A stretch of DNA of 64,000 nucleotides from Bolinopsis microptera (taxonomy: Eukaryota > Ctenophora > Tentaculata > Lobata > Bolinopsidae), in contig NC_087076.1 of the NCBI RefSeq assembly GCF_026151205.1, positions 23,058,828-23,122,827 of the forward strand, read 5' to 3'. The notes under the pieces were generated by a model. It ran no database searches. It was not told the DNA's origin and worked only from the letters and a program-made list of their open reading frames with translations. Positions within the stretch are counted from its first letter, which is position 1, and each line of letters starts with the position of its first letter. Both the position numbers and the translations under genes were made by a program. Positions 22,141 through 59,686 of this stretch are shown here, one piece after another.

Positions 22141-23527
22141 GACTAAAAGTCAGCAACTACAGATAACAGACTCACAGATATAAAATATTTCTTCAGTAAT
22201 CTCTGCTTTAAGAAAGCATTTACCTAAGACCGCTACATCAGTCTGATAGTGATTTTTGTACCTGAATTTAAATTTGAAATTGTATTCAAGTCCAGTCATA
22301 TGCAGTTGTGAATTGTTTCTAATACACATATAACTTCAGGAAATGATATGATATTGTATGGATTTTCCAAAACCAGAGCTTATGGACTACTCCTCACAAA
22401 AAATCGAACAGGTATTTAATATATTGATAGACTATGTTTTGTTTGCACACAATTTTAGTCATAATAAATAGTAATATACAAGGCATAATTTTCACTTGAT
22501 CCAAACAAATAACCGCTTATTTATATTATATATACATAATGTATTATATCATTTATGTTCAACCTATAATAAGTTTAGGAATATCAAATGTTGGAGTAGT
22601 TCGCTGTTTATTAGTCTCATGATTGAAATACTGATATATCCGGTTGAAAGAGACAAGGACAAATGAAACAGATTTAATACTTTCAACACTACTATATTAT
22701 AACAAATAATTTGAGCCTAAAGATGGCGTTGACGCCGAAAATTTGTCTACATTTCTAACTTCCTGTTTTATTTGTCCTTGTCTCTTTCAACCGGATATTA
22801 TTCAACTATCAGTATAACAAGTTTATGGCTAAATAGTAAAGTTTACATGAACTATTAGAGAGTACCATCAGTATCGGCCATGAACATTTTATAATCTATT
22901 GTATAACCCTGGCCTCTGTCCTGCAATTTTAATACATAATACAATTGTACTGCATTGTTTTCCATCTTGTTGGCCCATATTTTACCATATCTCTTCTTAG
23001 CTGTATGATGACACCATTATTTCATATCCCATACACCTGTCATGTTATGGTATCATTCACATTTTAATTTAATGTTTATGAACTGGGCTGTTGCTCATCA
23101 AAATTTTAAACCTTGCAATTTTCAGGGCGGATTATCAGATGAGAATTTAAAGACTAGTCTAAAACTTAAACTTCAACTTAATGGGGACTCAGGTTATATT
23201 TTGTTGAACAATTTATTTAATGTCGAGTTGTTTAAAAAGGATTTTTTAAATCTTGACGCCTAAATTACAATGTTATTAGTAATTAGTATTCAAATTAGTT
23301 AATTTAATATCACAAGGCCATTCATTATCAGTATTATCACAATTAAACACGTGTTACAGTGTACTTCAAATTATTAAGTTACCAGGCTTTGAAAATGCTA
23401 AATTTAATATGTTCTGCTTTTAAATTATGTATTCTTTGGGCTTTGGCAATAATTACTAATTAATAATTAACTTCTAATTAATGTCTATAATCTCGTTGCC
23501 GATTACTAACACTACATATCTCATCAG
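22141..23527. other. Region upstream of the first traced CHD1 exon
   Basis: The start codon of CHD1 must lie in or beyond this region, but I could not identify an exon with a convincing ATG and donor. The open frame at 23042-23263 has an acceptor-like TTTTCAG inside it but no similarity to the CHD1 N-terminus. A MITE occupies 22636-22798. Confidence 0.4.
22636..22798. mobile_element. MITE with 36-bp TIRs
   Basis: ATATCCGGTTGAAAGAGAC at the left is mirrored by GTCTCTTTCAACCGGATAT at the right, and the inverted similarity continues for 36 bp (22636-22671 against 22763-22798). The internal region is 91 bp and non-coding. It includes GATGGCGTTGACGCCGAAAA, a short stem flanked by motifs that resemble a hammerhead ribozyme core. 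Confidence 0.8.
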
Positions 23528-51071
<27,544 letters not shown>

Positions 51072-51274
51072 TGAATGATGATTTGCCATTTGGTCAGAAT
51101 AATATTTCTTACGCGAGATGGTCCACCATGTAAATTAAAAGTGCTGCAGATGTTTTCAAGAGCGTGTTTAAATATTTATCATTTAAAGGGAGGTATTTGA
51201 ATTTTATCAAAGATGATTTCCGGTCTAGTTTAGCTGCATTTATGTTCATTCGTATAAAAAAGCCCTTTCGGGAC

Positions 51275-51280
51275 AATAAA
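51275..51280 (+). terminator. Candidate CHD1 polyadenylation signal
   Basis: AATAAA lies 204 bp after the CHD1 stop codon (context GGACAATAAACACGG). It is the first canonical signal downstream of the stop that I noticed. Cleavage would be expected 10-30 bp further on. Confidence 0.55.
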
Positions 51281-52006
51281 CACGGCGTGATTTCACGACC
51301 GGACCCTCCATAGTTGCGTCACCCATGAACTGGAGTAGGATTCTTTTTAACGACTTTTTATCTGCTAACGTATTTTTACCTGAGAAAAGATCATGCAAGA
51401 AACGTTCATAATCTTTCTATTGTTTTCTTTTTTTTCTTCACATTCCGTTTTGTGTTTTAAGTATGGCCCTGAAATATGTGAAATATGCTGAAAGTGTTTG
51501 AAAACTTGTCAGTTGCCATGACGACTTCATATAGTACAATTGATCTGAAGTATAAATAATTTCATTTTAGACTCATAAAAGCTGTCTCATTCAATTTTTA
51601 AAAATTTGTATCAGTTAAGTACAAACCAAATATCAATGAAACCACAATCGACAATAATCTGTACATTGTATGATATTGATAGTTCGGTTTTAAATCTATT
51701 CCGTGTCGAATGAAGATGTAATTGCGTGAAGTGATCGTGATCCAAGCAACTTTCCGTTTGTAAGGACGTACCAACACTATCCACTTACAACTGTCAATGA
51801 TTTGGAATCTTCCTGTAATCAGAAATGGATCATCGAAAAAGTGCATCCCATATACAGTATAGTATGGTGCAAGGTAGAGAACTTTACCGGTAGGTTTGGG
51901 CTGGATAGACTTAAATTAAGAGACTACTATTCTAAACTACCAATTAACATAGCCCTAGAATTTTCTACCTCTATGGGAAGAGTTACTTTGTCTAACGTCG
52001 CGATAC
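51281..52006. other. AT-rich spacer downstream of CHD1
   Basis: I see no domain, repeat or inverted ends here. Open frames at 51598 and 51802 have no recognisable similarity. Confidence 0.5.
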
Positions 52007-52077
52007 TAACTGGGCCGCGCTCAGCCTGTCATTCCGCCTAATCTCTATGAACATGATAGCCTGAGATCCCCAGGTAA
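52007..52077. mobile_element. Tiny hAT-like MITE, copy 4
   Basis: At 71 bp this is the shortest and cleanest copy. It starts TAACTGGGCCGCGCTCAG, ends GATCCCCAGGTAA and is flanked by CGCGATAC at 51999-52006 and 52078-52085. The ends pair as an imperfect hairpin. Confidence 0.8.
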
Positions 52078-52183
52078 CGCGATACCTGAGTTTGTTAAAA
52101 TTAAATCAATTTGAATTAAATATTGAATATGAAATAGCGTTTGCCGCGTGGAGTAATGGATACTGCCGCGATTTACCTAGCTT

Positions 52184-53146
52184 GTTTACTGGGCGGCAGT
52201 GAGTTTGTCATTCCACCGAATATCTATTGTTTATGTGTTATGAACATGATACTTATAGCCTGGGATCCCCAGTAGTAGAGGCTCTTACGGGCAAAAAGAC
52301 GTGTTTTCTGCTACGAGTTTAGAGACCTAACCGCTAATTGGACACAATAGTATGATGCCTAAGGATCGATAATATGTTAAGAAGTATAAATTTGGCCTTA
52401 TTAGTCACGTGCTATACCAATGCGCGTTTTAAACTTTGACAGTCTATTACTCTAAGGCAAATAAAGTAATTATATTCATATTTTGTCAGGAATAAGATCA
52501 CATTATTTTCTATTTGGTGTGAAAATATGAGCTAGAACGGACATAATCTCGCTGAGTTATAGCTGTTTGAAATTTATGATGAACGCGCAGGTGCCAATTG
52601 ATAACAACTAAATGCTTTTGCGCGTAGTGCGCGTCGAAAATTTGGCAAAAACGCTTGCGGAGTGACAATATTCAAATTTCGATAAAGTATATGAAGTGGG
52701 TACTTCTCGGAAAGGAAAAATTTAGGCAAACACGATGTGACTATTTTTGGGTTGATTTAATACAACTGCAAAAAATTATTCAAACTTTGAACTTCAAGCA
52801 AAAAAGTCAGAATTTTTACCACTTTTTTGGATTTTTACCCCCAAAAAAAGAGGGATTTTTCAAATTTTTATATCATCTTGTGCGGCTGTGTTTTAGCTAT
52901 CTCCATGCAAGTTTTGCCGACATGCCAACAAAATTAACTTGTTCAAAATATCAAAAAACATGGTTTTTTGGCCTATTTTTTGCCCAAAAATCGGTTTTTT
53001 TGCAATTTTACCCCCAAAAAGTCAGTCCAATCATCTTTAAACCACTTTTAATCGATTCTACGGTCAAAAATACGTCTAGTAAGGTGTATCTGGGGTCCCT
53101 AGCGTATCGAGCAAACAATGCCCGTAAGAGCCTCTACTACAGGTAA
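52184..53146. mobile_element. Tiny hAT-like MITE, copy 5, split by an 867-bp element
   Basis: The left part begins GTTTACTGGGCGGCAG, and the right part finishes CAGGTAA after the nested element. CCTAGCTT flanks the composite at 52176-52183 and 53147-53154. Taking out the 867-bp element and one CAG leaves a MITE of about 96 bp. Confidence 0.75.
52273..53139. mobile_element. 867-bp TIR element with 3-bp TSD
   Basis: TAGTAGAGGCTCTTACGGGC at the left end is mirrored exactly at the right end. CAG is duplicated at 52270-52272 and 53140-53142, and the single CAG is what the family consensus has at this point (CCCCAGGTAA). The interior is AT-rich and non-coding. The open frame at 52655-53146 crosses the element end and is not a gene. 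A 3-bp duplication is compatible with several superfamilies. Confidence 0.85.
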
Positions 53147-53154
53147 CCTAGCTT

Positions 53155-54060
53155 GCTAGTCTTTTGCAGCTCGCTAACCTAGCTTGCTAATCTATTCTTG
53201 CTTCATTCGCATTATACATATAGAATCTCGAAAAATGAACCGTGCATATTGGGATTGATGTGCCAGGTAAAAAGAGCGCCGGCCGCGCACCGGGATTGGC
53301 GTGCAATTTGGAAAGAGCGCCGGCTGCATGCGCTACACCATACACGTTTTATTTTCTTCGAAGCAGCGCGCGCCCTCTTCCAAATCTTGAAAGCTTTTGC
53401 CCAAAGCTTTTTTGCTTGCAGTTGTCTGTAGCTGTTGTAGCGCGATGCACTACTGGAAAATTTAAGACAACGTAGTTGTCTTAAATTTCCAGAATGCTAG
53501 TTTGCGCGGCACGTCGCGCGAAGCGGCGAAGTCCTCCAACGGATTTCTGTACTCTGATTGGCTGAATTGTGTTACGTGCTATAATGTATAAGCTGCTCCA
53601 ACATTGGAATGCGACATGCGTGCAAATCATGCTTAATGTCGCGCGCGAGGTCAAGCCGTCTGTTTAAATTAAACCAAGTCTAGTAGTAGTATGTACATAC
53701 TATGTAGTACCACCACCAGCCAGTAACTTTTGCTGGGCTTGTCTCGGGCCATTCCGAGAAGAAAGCGGCGTGCGCTACTTCGAAGGAATTTAAACGAGTA
53801 ACATCCGTCAACCACATTTTTGATTTTTGTTAAACTTATCTTCGTTAATCTAGATCGGCAAAATGTATCACTGGGTCACGCCGAGCTGTGAAGGATTGAC
53901 ATTGTCAATGCATTCTTCGATCTAATAAATATCGGGCTGGGTTAACGAAAATGTTGACGGATGTTACTCGTCTAAATTTCTTCGAAGTAGCTACTTCGAA
54001 GAAATTTAGACGAGTAACATCCGTCAACTTTCGTGCGCCGCTTTCTTCTCGAAATATTAG
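53155..54060. repeat. Repeat-rich spacer with hairpins and a palindrome
   Basis: Contents are a short tandem pair around AGAGCGCCGGC (53273 and 53315), a 40-bp hairpin at 53453-53492, a TTCGAA-type module at 53745-53815 and the 76-bp palindrome at 53953-54028 with its extension. I see no gene. Several of these modules match sequences near 16.0 kb. Confidence 0.6.
53953..54028. repeat. 76-bp perfect palindrome
   Basis: Arms of 38 bp (53953-53990 and 53991-54028) are exact reverse complements with no spacer, starting GTTGACGGATGTTACTCG and meeting at GTAG/CTAC. Similarity continues imperfectly for about six more bases on each side. Single-arm relatives exist at about 16072-16112 and 53785-53812, so the palindrome is two copies of one dispersed repeat fused head to head. 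Confidence 0.9.
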
Positions 54061-54499
54061 TTTTGACTGACTTAACTTGACTTAAGGCGGCTTCAGTGTC
54101 CGAGTATTGATGCGCTGTCTCCATAAAACTCTATCCGCCATAAGTCCGCCCATTTCTCCAGTGTCGTTGAGACCCGTGTCAGCTCGTAGGCTATCAACAT
54201 AGGTCATGGCTGGTCTCCCCCTACTCCGCGCCCCATGAGTTGGTTCCCAGAGTAGCAAGCGGTTTGCGATTAGTTCTGGGTGCCGGTGGATATGGCCTGC
54301 TAGTCGCATCCTGCGCTCTTGGATCTTCATGGTTGCTCTCGGTAGGTTGCCATAGACTTCTTTTATGTTTTTCGCTGCTTCCAATCCACATTAAGTGCCA
54401 TCCTTAGCATTCTAGTGTAGCAGCCATCAATGCGTTTCTTCAATGAGCCGCACTATGGCTTCTGGTATGCCATATGCTTTCAATATCTTTATGAGCAAA

Positions 54500-54629
54500 T
54501 GTTATGTTTTGGTATTCTATCTATAATTCGTGAGTTCTTCAGAGAATTGATACACTTGTTATAACTTGGACTTGAATCCTAGGCTAAGGATAGAAATGGT
54601 TAATAATCATTATATTACAATTCACAACA
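54500..54629 (-). repeat. Gypsy 3' LTR
   Basis: 130 bp, TG...CA ends, short for a Gypsy LTR. It matches the copy at 59552-59681 throughout, as far as I can read. On the minus strand it lies downstream of the gene and next to the purine tract at 54630-54642. Confidence 0.93.
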
Positions 54630-54997
54630 TTCCTCCTTCATCTTTCAATACCTCGTGTTAGATTCAAAACAGCGCGCATAAAAATACTGGACATAAATTA
54701 CTTTATAAAATTTAAAACGTTTAGCGCGTTCCATAAAATCCTTCCTCTCTCTTCTGTCATTCAAATACGTGAACATTTAAAGTTTTCGATCCCGAAATAA
54801 TCAATCAATTCTGGTTTAAAAAATGCACGATGCTTAAATTATACGAAACAAAATTATTAAAAAAAACAATGTCCTTCTCAGATTTCTTACTCTGACTTGT
54901 CAATATTCAGTTAACTGTACATATTGTATAAAAATTCACCGTATAAAATTCGTGTAATACTCGAAAACAATTGTGTGTAAAATCTTAACGTTTGATC

Positions 54998-57900
54998 TTA
55001 ACGATATTTTTCATAAGATTGTTTAGGTTTTAGAGCTAATCGCTCTGACCTGCGAGTTTGGTTAGTTTCTTGTGCTTCACCTGAACTGGGGTTATTGTTA
55101 GTTAACTCTGGTTCGTTCGTTCTGAGAGGTGTGTTAGGTAAATCAACTTCAGTTAATTGTTCTGACGACACAACCGTACTAGAATTAGGTAAAGTAAAAC
55201 ATTCAGTCTCTGGAGAATTGTCATTTTCCGACGTCTCTGCTTGTTGTAGTACCGAAACTGATCTTTGCTTGATATGGTCTGCGTGTTTAATCACGTTTCT
55301 TCCGTCAAACATAACTTCGTACATGTTAGAGTTCCCGATTCTTCGTTGAATTTCTCCTTGACTCCAAGTGTCTTTGTTTTGTGGTTGCACATATACTTTC
55401 TGCTTGTCTTCAAACTGGCGGTTTCTGATTCTGCTGGCATTCAGTATTTCCTGTTCTTTATCCACGTTCAATCTTTCAGACGTTTCACGATCTGCCGGAA
55501 ATACGTGATTCAACCTTGTTCTTACATAGAGCTTCTTAAATAGTGCTTCAGACGGTGGTATCCCAGTAACGCTGTGCGGAGTGATTCTGTAGTTAACTAA
55601 GAAATTTGCTAGATTCTTGTCGACATCTTTACAATTTTCATACATCTTTTTCATCGCGTCTTTGAATGTTCCTACAAATCTCTCACAGCATCCATTAATT
55701 TTTGGGTGATACGTTCCTGTCTTTAAGTGGTGTATGTTGTTCCTCTGCAAGAAATCTTCGAATTCCTGTGAAGTAAAGTTTGTTCCGTTGTCACTCACTA
55801 TAACAAACGGTAGTCCGAATCTACTGAAAATGGTTCTCAAAGCTCTGATCGTTGCTGATGATGTGGTGTTATTGTTCATCTTTACCACTTCAGGCCAACG
55901 TGAATGAGCGTCATAAACTACTAACCACATGCTGTTGAGAAATGGTCCAGCGTAATCAATGTGGACTCTTTGCCAAGGCATTGATGGTCTGGTCCATGGG
56001 TGTTCAATCAAACTTGGTAAACTCTTCCCATGTTTCCCACATGTTGTGCACGTGTTAGCTATTTGCTCGATCTCTGAGTTTATTAACGGCCAATATACGT
56101 AAGATCGTGCTAATGTTTTCATCCTGCTGATACCTAGGTGTGTTGCGTGTAACATCTCCAATACCGTAGTCCTTAACTTAACTGGAATGATAACTCTGCA
56201 ACCCCATGTCAAACATCCGTTTTCTATTGAAATGTCGTTTCTCCGATTCCAATAAGCGGTCATTTCATTTGTGAAATTTGTTTCTCTATCTGACCATCCA
56301 TTCTTCACGTAGTGTAGAACTTTCGATAAGACAGGGTCCTTCCTGGTATGTGATTCGATGTTTTTAGCCGTTAATCCTGTATTTTCTATATCCACACTCT
56401 GTACCCAATCGTTTTCTGTTTCCTTTTCATCTTCTGGGGTGTGTGGTCTTGGTAGTCTCGATAACATGTCAGCGTTCCCATGGGCTTTGGTTGATCTGTA
56501 GCAGATATCATAGTCGTAATCCATGAGAAATAATGACCATCTGGTTAATCTTGCTGCGGTCATGACTGACAGTTGCTTGTTTTTGCTGAAGATGTGTACT
56601 AGTGGCTGGTTGTCGGTTATCAATTTAAACTTCCTTCCATACAGGTACAAATGGAAACGTTTAACAGCCCACAAAATCGCTGCTGCTTCACGGTCGATTT
56701 GTGCGTAGTTCTTTTCCGCTGCAGTTAAAGTCCTTGAAATATACTCGATTGGACGTTCTGATCCATCGGGCATTGTATGTGACAGTACTGCACCCAATCC
56801 GGTCGGAGAGGCGTCAGTGTCAAGTTTCAGCGGTTTCTTAGGATCGTACAAAGTCAGCACTACATCCGAGCTAAGTAGTTCCTTTAAATTCTTCCAAGCT
56901 TCTTGTTGTCTCTTTGTCCACTTCCATTCTACTCCTTTCTTTCTGAGTTCATCTAATGGAGCAACAATCTGTGACATATTTGATAGATACCTCCTGTAGT
57001 AGTTCACTCCTGACAAGAATGATACTAATTCTTCTACTGATCGTGGTGCTCTCATGTTTAGCATATCTTCCACTTTCGACTTAACGGGTCTGATCCCGTC
57101 TTTGTTTACCTCATGTCCTAGGTAAATCACAGAGTCTTTCAAGAATTCTGACTTTTCCATCTTGCATCTGTATCCTTGGTTTTCCAATCGGCCAATAACT
57201 TCGTTGAGTATTCTCAGGTGTTCCTCTCTGTCCTTTCCGGAAACGAGGATGTCGTCCACTCTGCAACAACACATTGGTATCCCTGCCAATGTCTGATCTA
57301 TGGTCTCTTGAAAAATGGCTGCTGCTGGAGAAATACCGTAGGGTAAACGATTCCACAATAACTGTCCTAAATGGGTGTTAATCGTTGTCAGTATTCTGTC
57401 TTCTTTCCTGATTGGGATGTTATTGTATGCAGCTCTAACGTCTAGTTTTGTAAACTGCTGTCCTCCCGTTACTTTGTTCAGGCACTCTTCTATAGACGGC
57501 AGTGGGTACTGCTGTGCTGCCATAGCAGGATTCAAAGTAAGGTTATACGAGCCACATATACGAGTCTTTTCTCCTTTGAACACGGGGACTATAGGTGTTC
57601 CCCAAGGGCTTGCTCCCTCTACCTTGGTTAGTGTTCCCTCGTTCAACATTCTTGTCAGCTCTTTCCCTACTTGATCCTTTTTCGCGTACGGCAAAGGTCT
57701 CACACCCAACGATTTTGGTTGAGCATCTTCTTTCAGCACTAGTTTTGCCATTGCTCCTTTGATGAGCCCCAGTCCTTCTTCAAAAATAGGACTGATTTTC
57801 AGCTCGTCTAAACTTCTCAAAGGTTTCTGAACTTCTTTCTTCTGTGTGACTGTTCCCTCGTTCATGGTTCTTTGATCACCCCTCTCTGAGGGTCTTTGTT

Positions 57901-59551
57901 CACCCCTCTCTGAGGGTCTCTGACTAAGAGGTAAAAGGGACACACAGGACTGGACTTCGACAGGACTAACATGGACATTACTAACATTCACAGACTTACT
58001 TACACATGGGGAAAAATCAAAACAAGAAGAAATAGCAGTCTTTGATCTCTTCAGTGTTGTCTCCAACCAGTCATCTCCTAAAAATCTGGTTATCCAAGAT
58101 TGTCCCATTAATGATGGACATTTTCCTTCCACAATGAATAAGTCTAGTTTTGGAATCATCTTTCCATTGAATTCTACGTCGACTTGTGCTTTCGCCATCA
58201 CTGGTAGTCTCTCATTGTTCGCTGCTCTCAGTCTTTTTGCCGAAGGTATAAGAGGAAGTAAATCTAATCCTACCTTAGACAACACATTACAACTAACAAT
58301 ACTTACGCTTGATCCGGAGTCAAATTCCATGTTCAAATCTCGTCCATTTAGTTTCACTGGCACTAACAGTTTTTCTGAGGAAGTATGGTTACAATTGAAT
58401 TCAACAATCTCTTGATTGTCAATCAATTCTATAGAAGAAGAGTCATCACAAGCATCTAAATTTGAATCATCATACTCAATAACTGTGTCAAATTCAGAAT
58501 AATCATCAGAGGGTAATAACTTCGAATAATCAAATTTGTCAATTTCAATCAATTCGTTTTCACTTTCTCTCACTCTAAACATATCTACTGATTTCTCCTC
58601 AACACAAACAAAAGCTATCTCGACGTCGCTCTCGTCATTCTCATCGGTCTCGGAAGATTCTTCAACATGGTGAGATTTATCACCTTTTCTGTACTTATAG
58701 TTCTTCTTGGTACCCGTGCAGTTTCTAGCAATGTGGTACTTCTCTTTGCACTTCCTGCATACTGTTTTACAGTCCCTTGTGTTATGACTGCGCAATGTAC
58801 ACTTTTCACAGTACATTTCTCCTCTTGGTTTTAAACTACTTTCTTTTCTGAAATGCTTTGATTTCCTATCCGAAACCTTATTCACAGTTCCAGAAGTTCC
58901 ACTGTTTCTGACAGTAACACTATTTTTCGACATATATTGAGCTTCTTCCACAGATTTCTCTAAAGTTGCTACATGCTCTCTCGCTGTTGCTAATGTTAAA
59001 TCTGTTTTCTTCAGGAGTTTCGCTTTCACGCTTTCATCACTCAGTCCAGCTATGAATTGGTCCAGCATTCTCGATTCCAACTCGTTCTCAAATTCACAGT
59101 CCATGGCAGTTTCGGTTAGTCTTTCGACATATTCTGCCACACGCTCTCCTTTCACTTGAAAGATTCGGGTGAAGGCGTATCGTTGAGCGAATTTAGTTGG
59201 TTTTGGTGAGTAATGGTTACAAAGTTTCTGTTTTATTACTTTGTACTCCGTTGTGATTATATCCTCTGGTTTTGCGAAGTGGTACGCTTTTTTGAACATT
59301 GCTGCGTCCATTGATACTATCAGCATCTGAGTCCACTGTAGCTGTACATTCCGGTCGTTTCTCCTGTCTCGCTCTGTAGTCCAGGCGGTTCTTGCCTCTA
59401 CATCTGCGTTCAGGTTCTCCGGTACAACTTCAATCACTGGCTCTACGATAGCTCGCTGGTGATTAACGAACACTTCGAATTGGGTGAACCACAACCTGAT
59501 GTTGGATCCGATGTTGGTGGTCAATTTCTGGTCATACATCCGCGTCGCCAT
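54998..59551 (-). CDS. Gypsy gag-pol polyprotein, 1517 residues
   Basis: A single uninterrupted frame. Gag is at the start, followed by two CCHC knuckles at about 248-280 (CEKC and CRKC). The protease has FDSGSS with its aspartate at 411. The RT has PLPSIEECL, FTKLDVRAAYNNI and a VDD at 765-767. RNase H follows with LDTDASPTGLGAVLS. The integrase has an HHCC finger and D1199, D1254 and E1290, spaced D-35-E as usual. The residue before VDD is Arg, where most Gypsy RTs have an aromatic residue. Gag and Pol are fused with no frameshift. The start codon overlaps the probable primer-binding site. Confidence 0.95.
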   Translation of the reverse strand: MATRMYDQKLTTNIGSNIRLWFTQFEVFVNHQRAIVEPVIEVVPENLNADVEARTAWTTERDRRNDRNVQLQWTQMLIVSMDAAMFKKAYHFAKPEDIITTEYKVIKQKLCNHYSPKPTKFAQRYAFTRIFQVKGERVAEYVERLTETAMDCEFENELESRMLDQFIAGLSDESVKAKLLKKTDLTLATAREHVATLEKSVEEAQYMSKNSVTVRNSGTSGTVNKVSDRKSKHFRKESSLKPRGEMYCEKCTLRSHNTRDCKTVCRKCKEKYHIARNCTGTKKNYKYRKGDKSHHVEESSETDENDESDVEIAFVCVEEKSVDMFRVRESENELIEIDKFDYSKLLPSDDYSEFDTVIEYDDSNLDACDDSSSIELIDNQEIVEFNCNHTSSEKLLVPVKLNGRDLNMEFDSGSSVSIVSCNVLSKVGLDLLPLIPSAKRLRAANNERLPVMAKAQVDVEFNGKMIPKLDLFIVEGKCPSLMGQSWITRFLGDDWLETTLKRSKTAISSCFDFSPCVSKSVNVSNVHVSPVEVQSCVSLLPLSQRPSERGEQRPSERGDQRTMNEGTVTQKKEVQKPLRSLDELKISPIFEEGLGLIKGAMAKLVLKEDAQPKSLGVRPLPYAKKDQVGKELTRMLNEGTLTKVEGASPWGTPIVPVFKGEKTRICGSYNLTLNPAMAAQQYPLPSIEECLNKVTGGQQFTKLDVRAAYNNIPIRKEDRILTTINTHLGQLLWNRLPYGISPAAAIFQETIDQTLAGIPMCCCRVDDILVSGKDREEHLRILNEVIGRLENQGYRCKMEKSEFLKDSVIYLGHEVNKDGIRPVKSKVEDMLNMRAPRSVEELVSFLSGVNYYRRYLSNMSQIVAPLDELRKKGVEWKWTKRQQEAWKNLKELLSSDVVLTLYDPKKPLKLDTDASPTGLGAVLSHTMPDGSERPIEYISRTLTAAEKNYAQIDREAAAILWAVKRFHLYLYGRKFKLITDNQPLVHIFSKNKQLSVMTAARLTRWSLFLMDYDYDICYRSTKAHGNADMLSRLPRPHTPEDEKETENDWVQSVDIENTGLTAKNIESHTRKDPVLSKVLHYVKNGWSDRETNFTNEMTAYWNRRNDISIENGCLTWGCRVIIPVKLRTTVLEMLHATHLGISRMKTLARSYVYWPLINSEIEQIANTCTTCGKHGKSLPSLIEHPWTRPSMPWQRVHIDYAGPFLNSMWLVVYDAHSRWPEVVKMNNNTTSSATIRALRTIFSRFGLPFVIVSDNGTNFTSQEFEDFLQRNNIHHLKTGTYHPKINGCCERFVGTFKDAMKKMYENCKDVDKNLANFLVNYRITPHSVTGIPPSEALFKKLYVRTRLNHVFPADRETSERLNVDKEQEILNASRIRNRQFEDKQKVYVQPQNKDTWSQGEIQRRIGNSNMYEVMFDGRNVIKHADHIKQRSVSVLQQAETSENDNSPETECFTLPNSSTVVSSEQLTEVDLPNTPLRTNEPELTNNNPSSGEAQETNQTRRSERLALKPKQSYEKYR

Positions 59552-59681
59552 TGTTATGTTTTGGTATTCTATCTATAATTCGTGAGTTCTTCAGAGAATT
59601 GATACACTTGTTATAACTTGGACTTGAATCCTAGGCTAAGGATAGAAATGGTTAATAATCATTATATTACAATTCACAACA
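59552..59681 (-). repeat. Gypsy 5' LTR
   Basis: 130 bp, upstream of the gag-pol start on the minus strand. The next bases on that strand are ATGGCGACGCGG, so a TGG-initiated primer-binding site and the start codon appear to overlap. Confidence 0.93.
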
Positions 59682-59686
59682 GCAAA

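Larger units (their letters stand above)
54500..59681 (-). mobile_element. Ty3/Gypsy LTR retrotransposon, apparently complete
   Basis: The 5182-bp element has two 130-bp LTRs (54500-54629 and 59552-59681) that look identical by eye and begin TGTTATG and end CAACA. The 5-bp duplication GCAAA (54495-54499 and 59682-59686) flanks it. On the minus strand the gene starts immediately after the 5' LTR. A purine tract (GATGAAGGAGGAA, 54630-54642) sits next to the 3' LTR. It is inserted in a LINE. Identical LTRs indicate a recent insertion. Confidence 0.95.

Noticed and set aside
23042-23263. Candidate first exon of CHD1
   Set aside because: It has an acceptor-like TTTTCAG but no suitable donor in phase, and its translation does not resemble a CHD1 N-terminus.
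52655-53146. 163-codon open frame on the plus strand
   Set aside because: It crosses the end of the 867-bp element into the host MITE, is AT-biased low-complexity sequence and has no recognisable domain.
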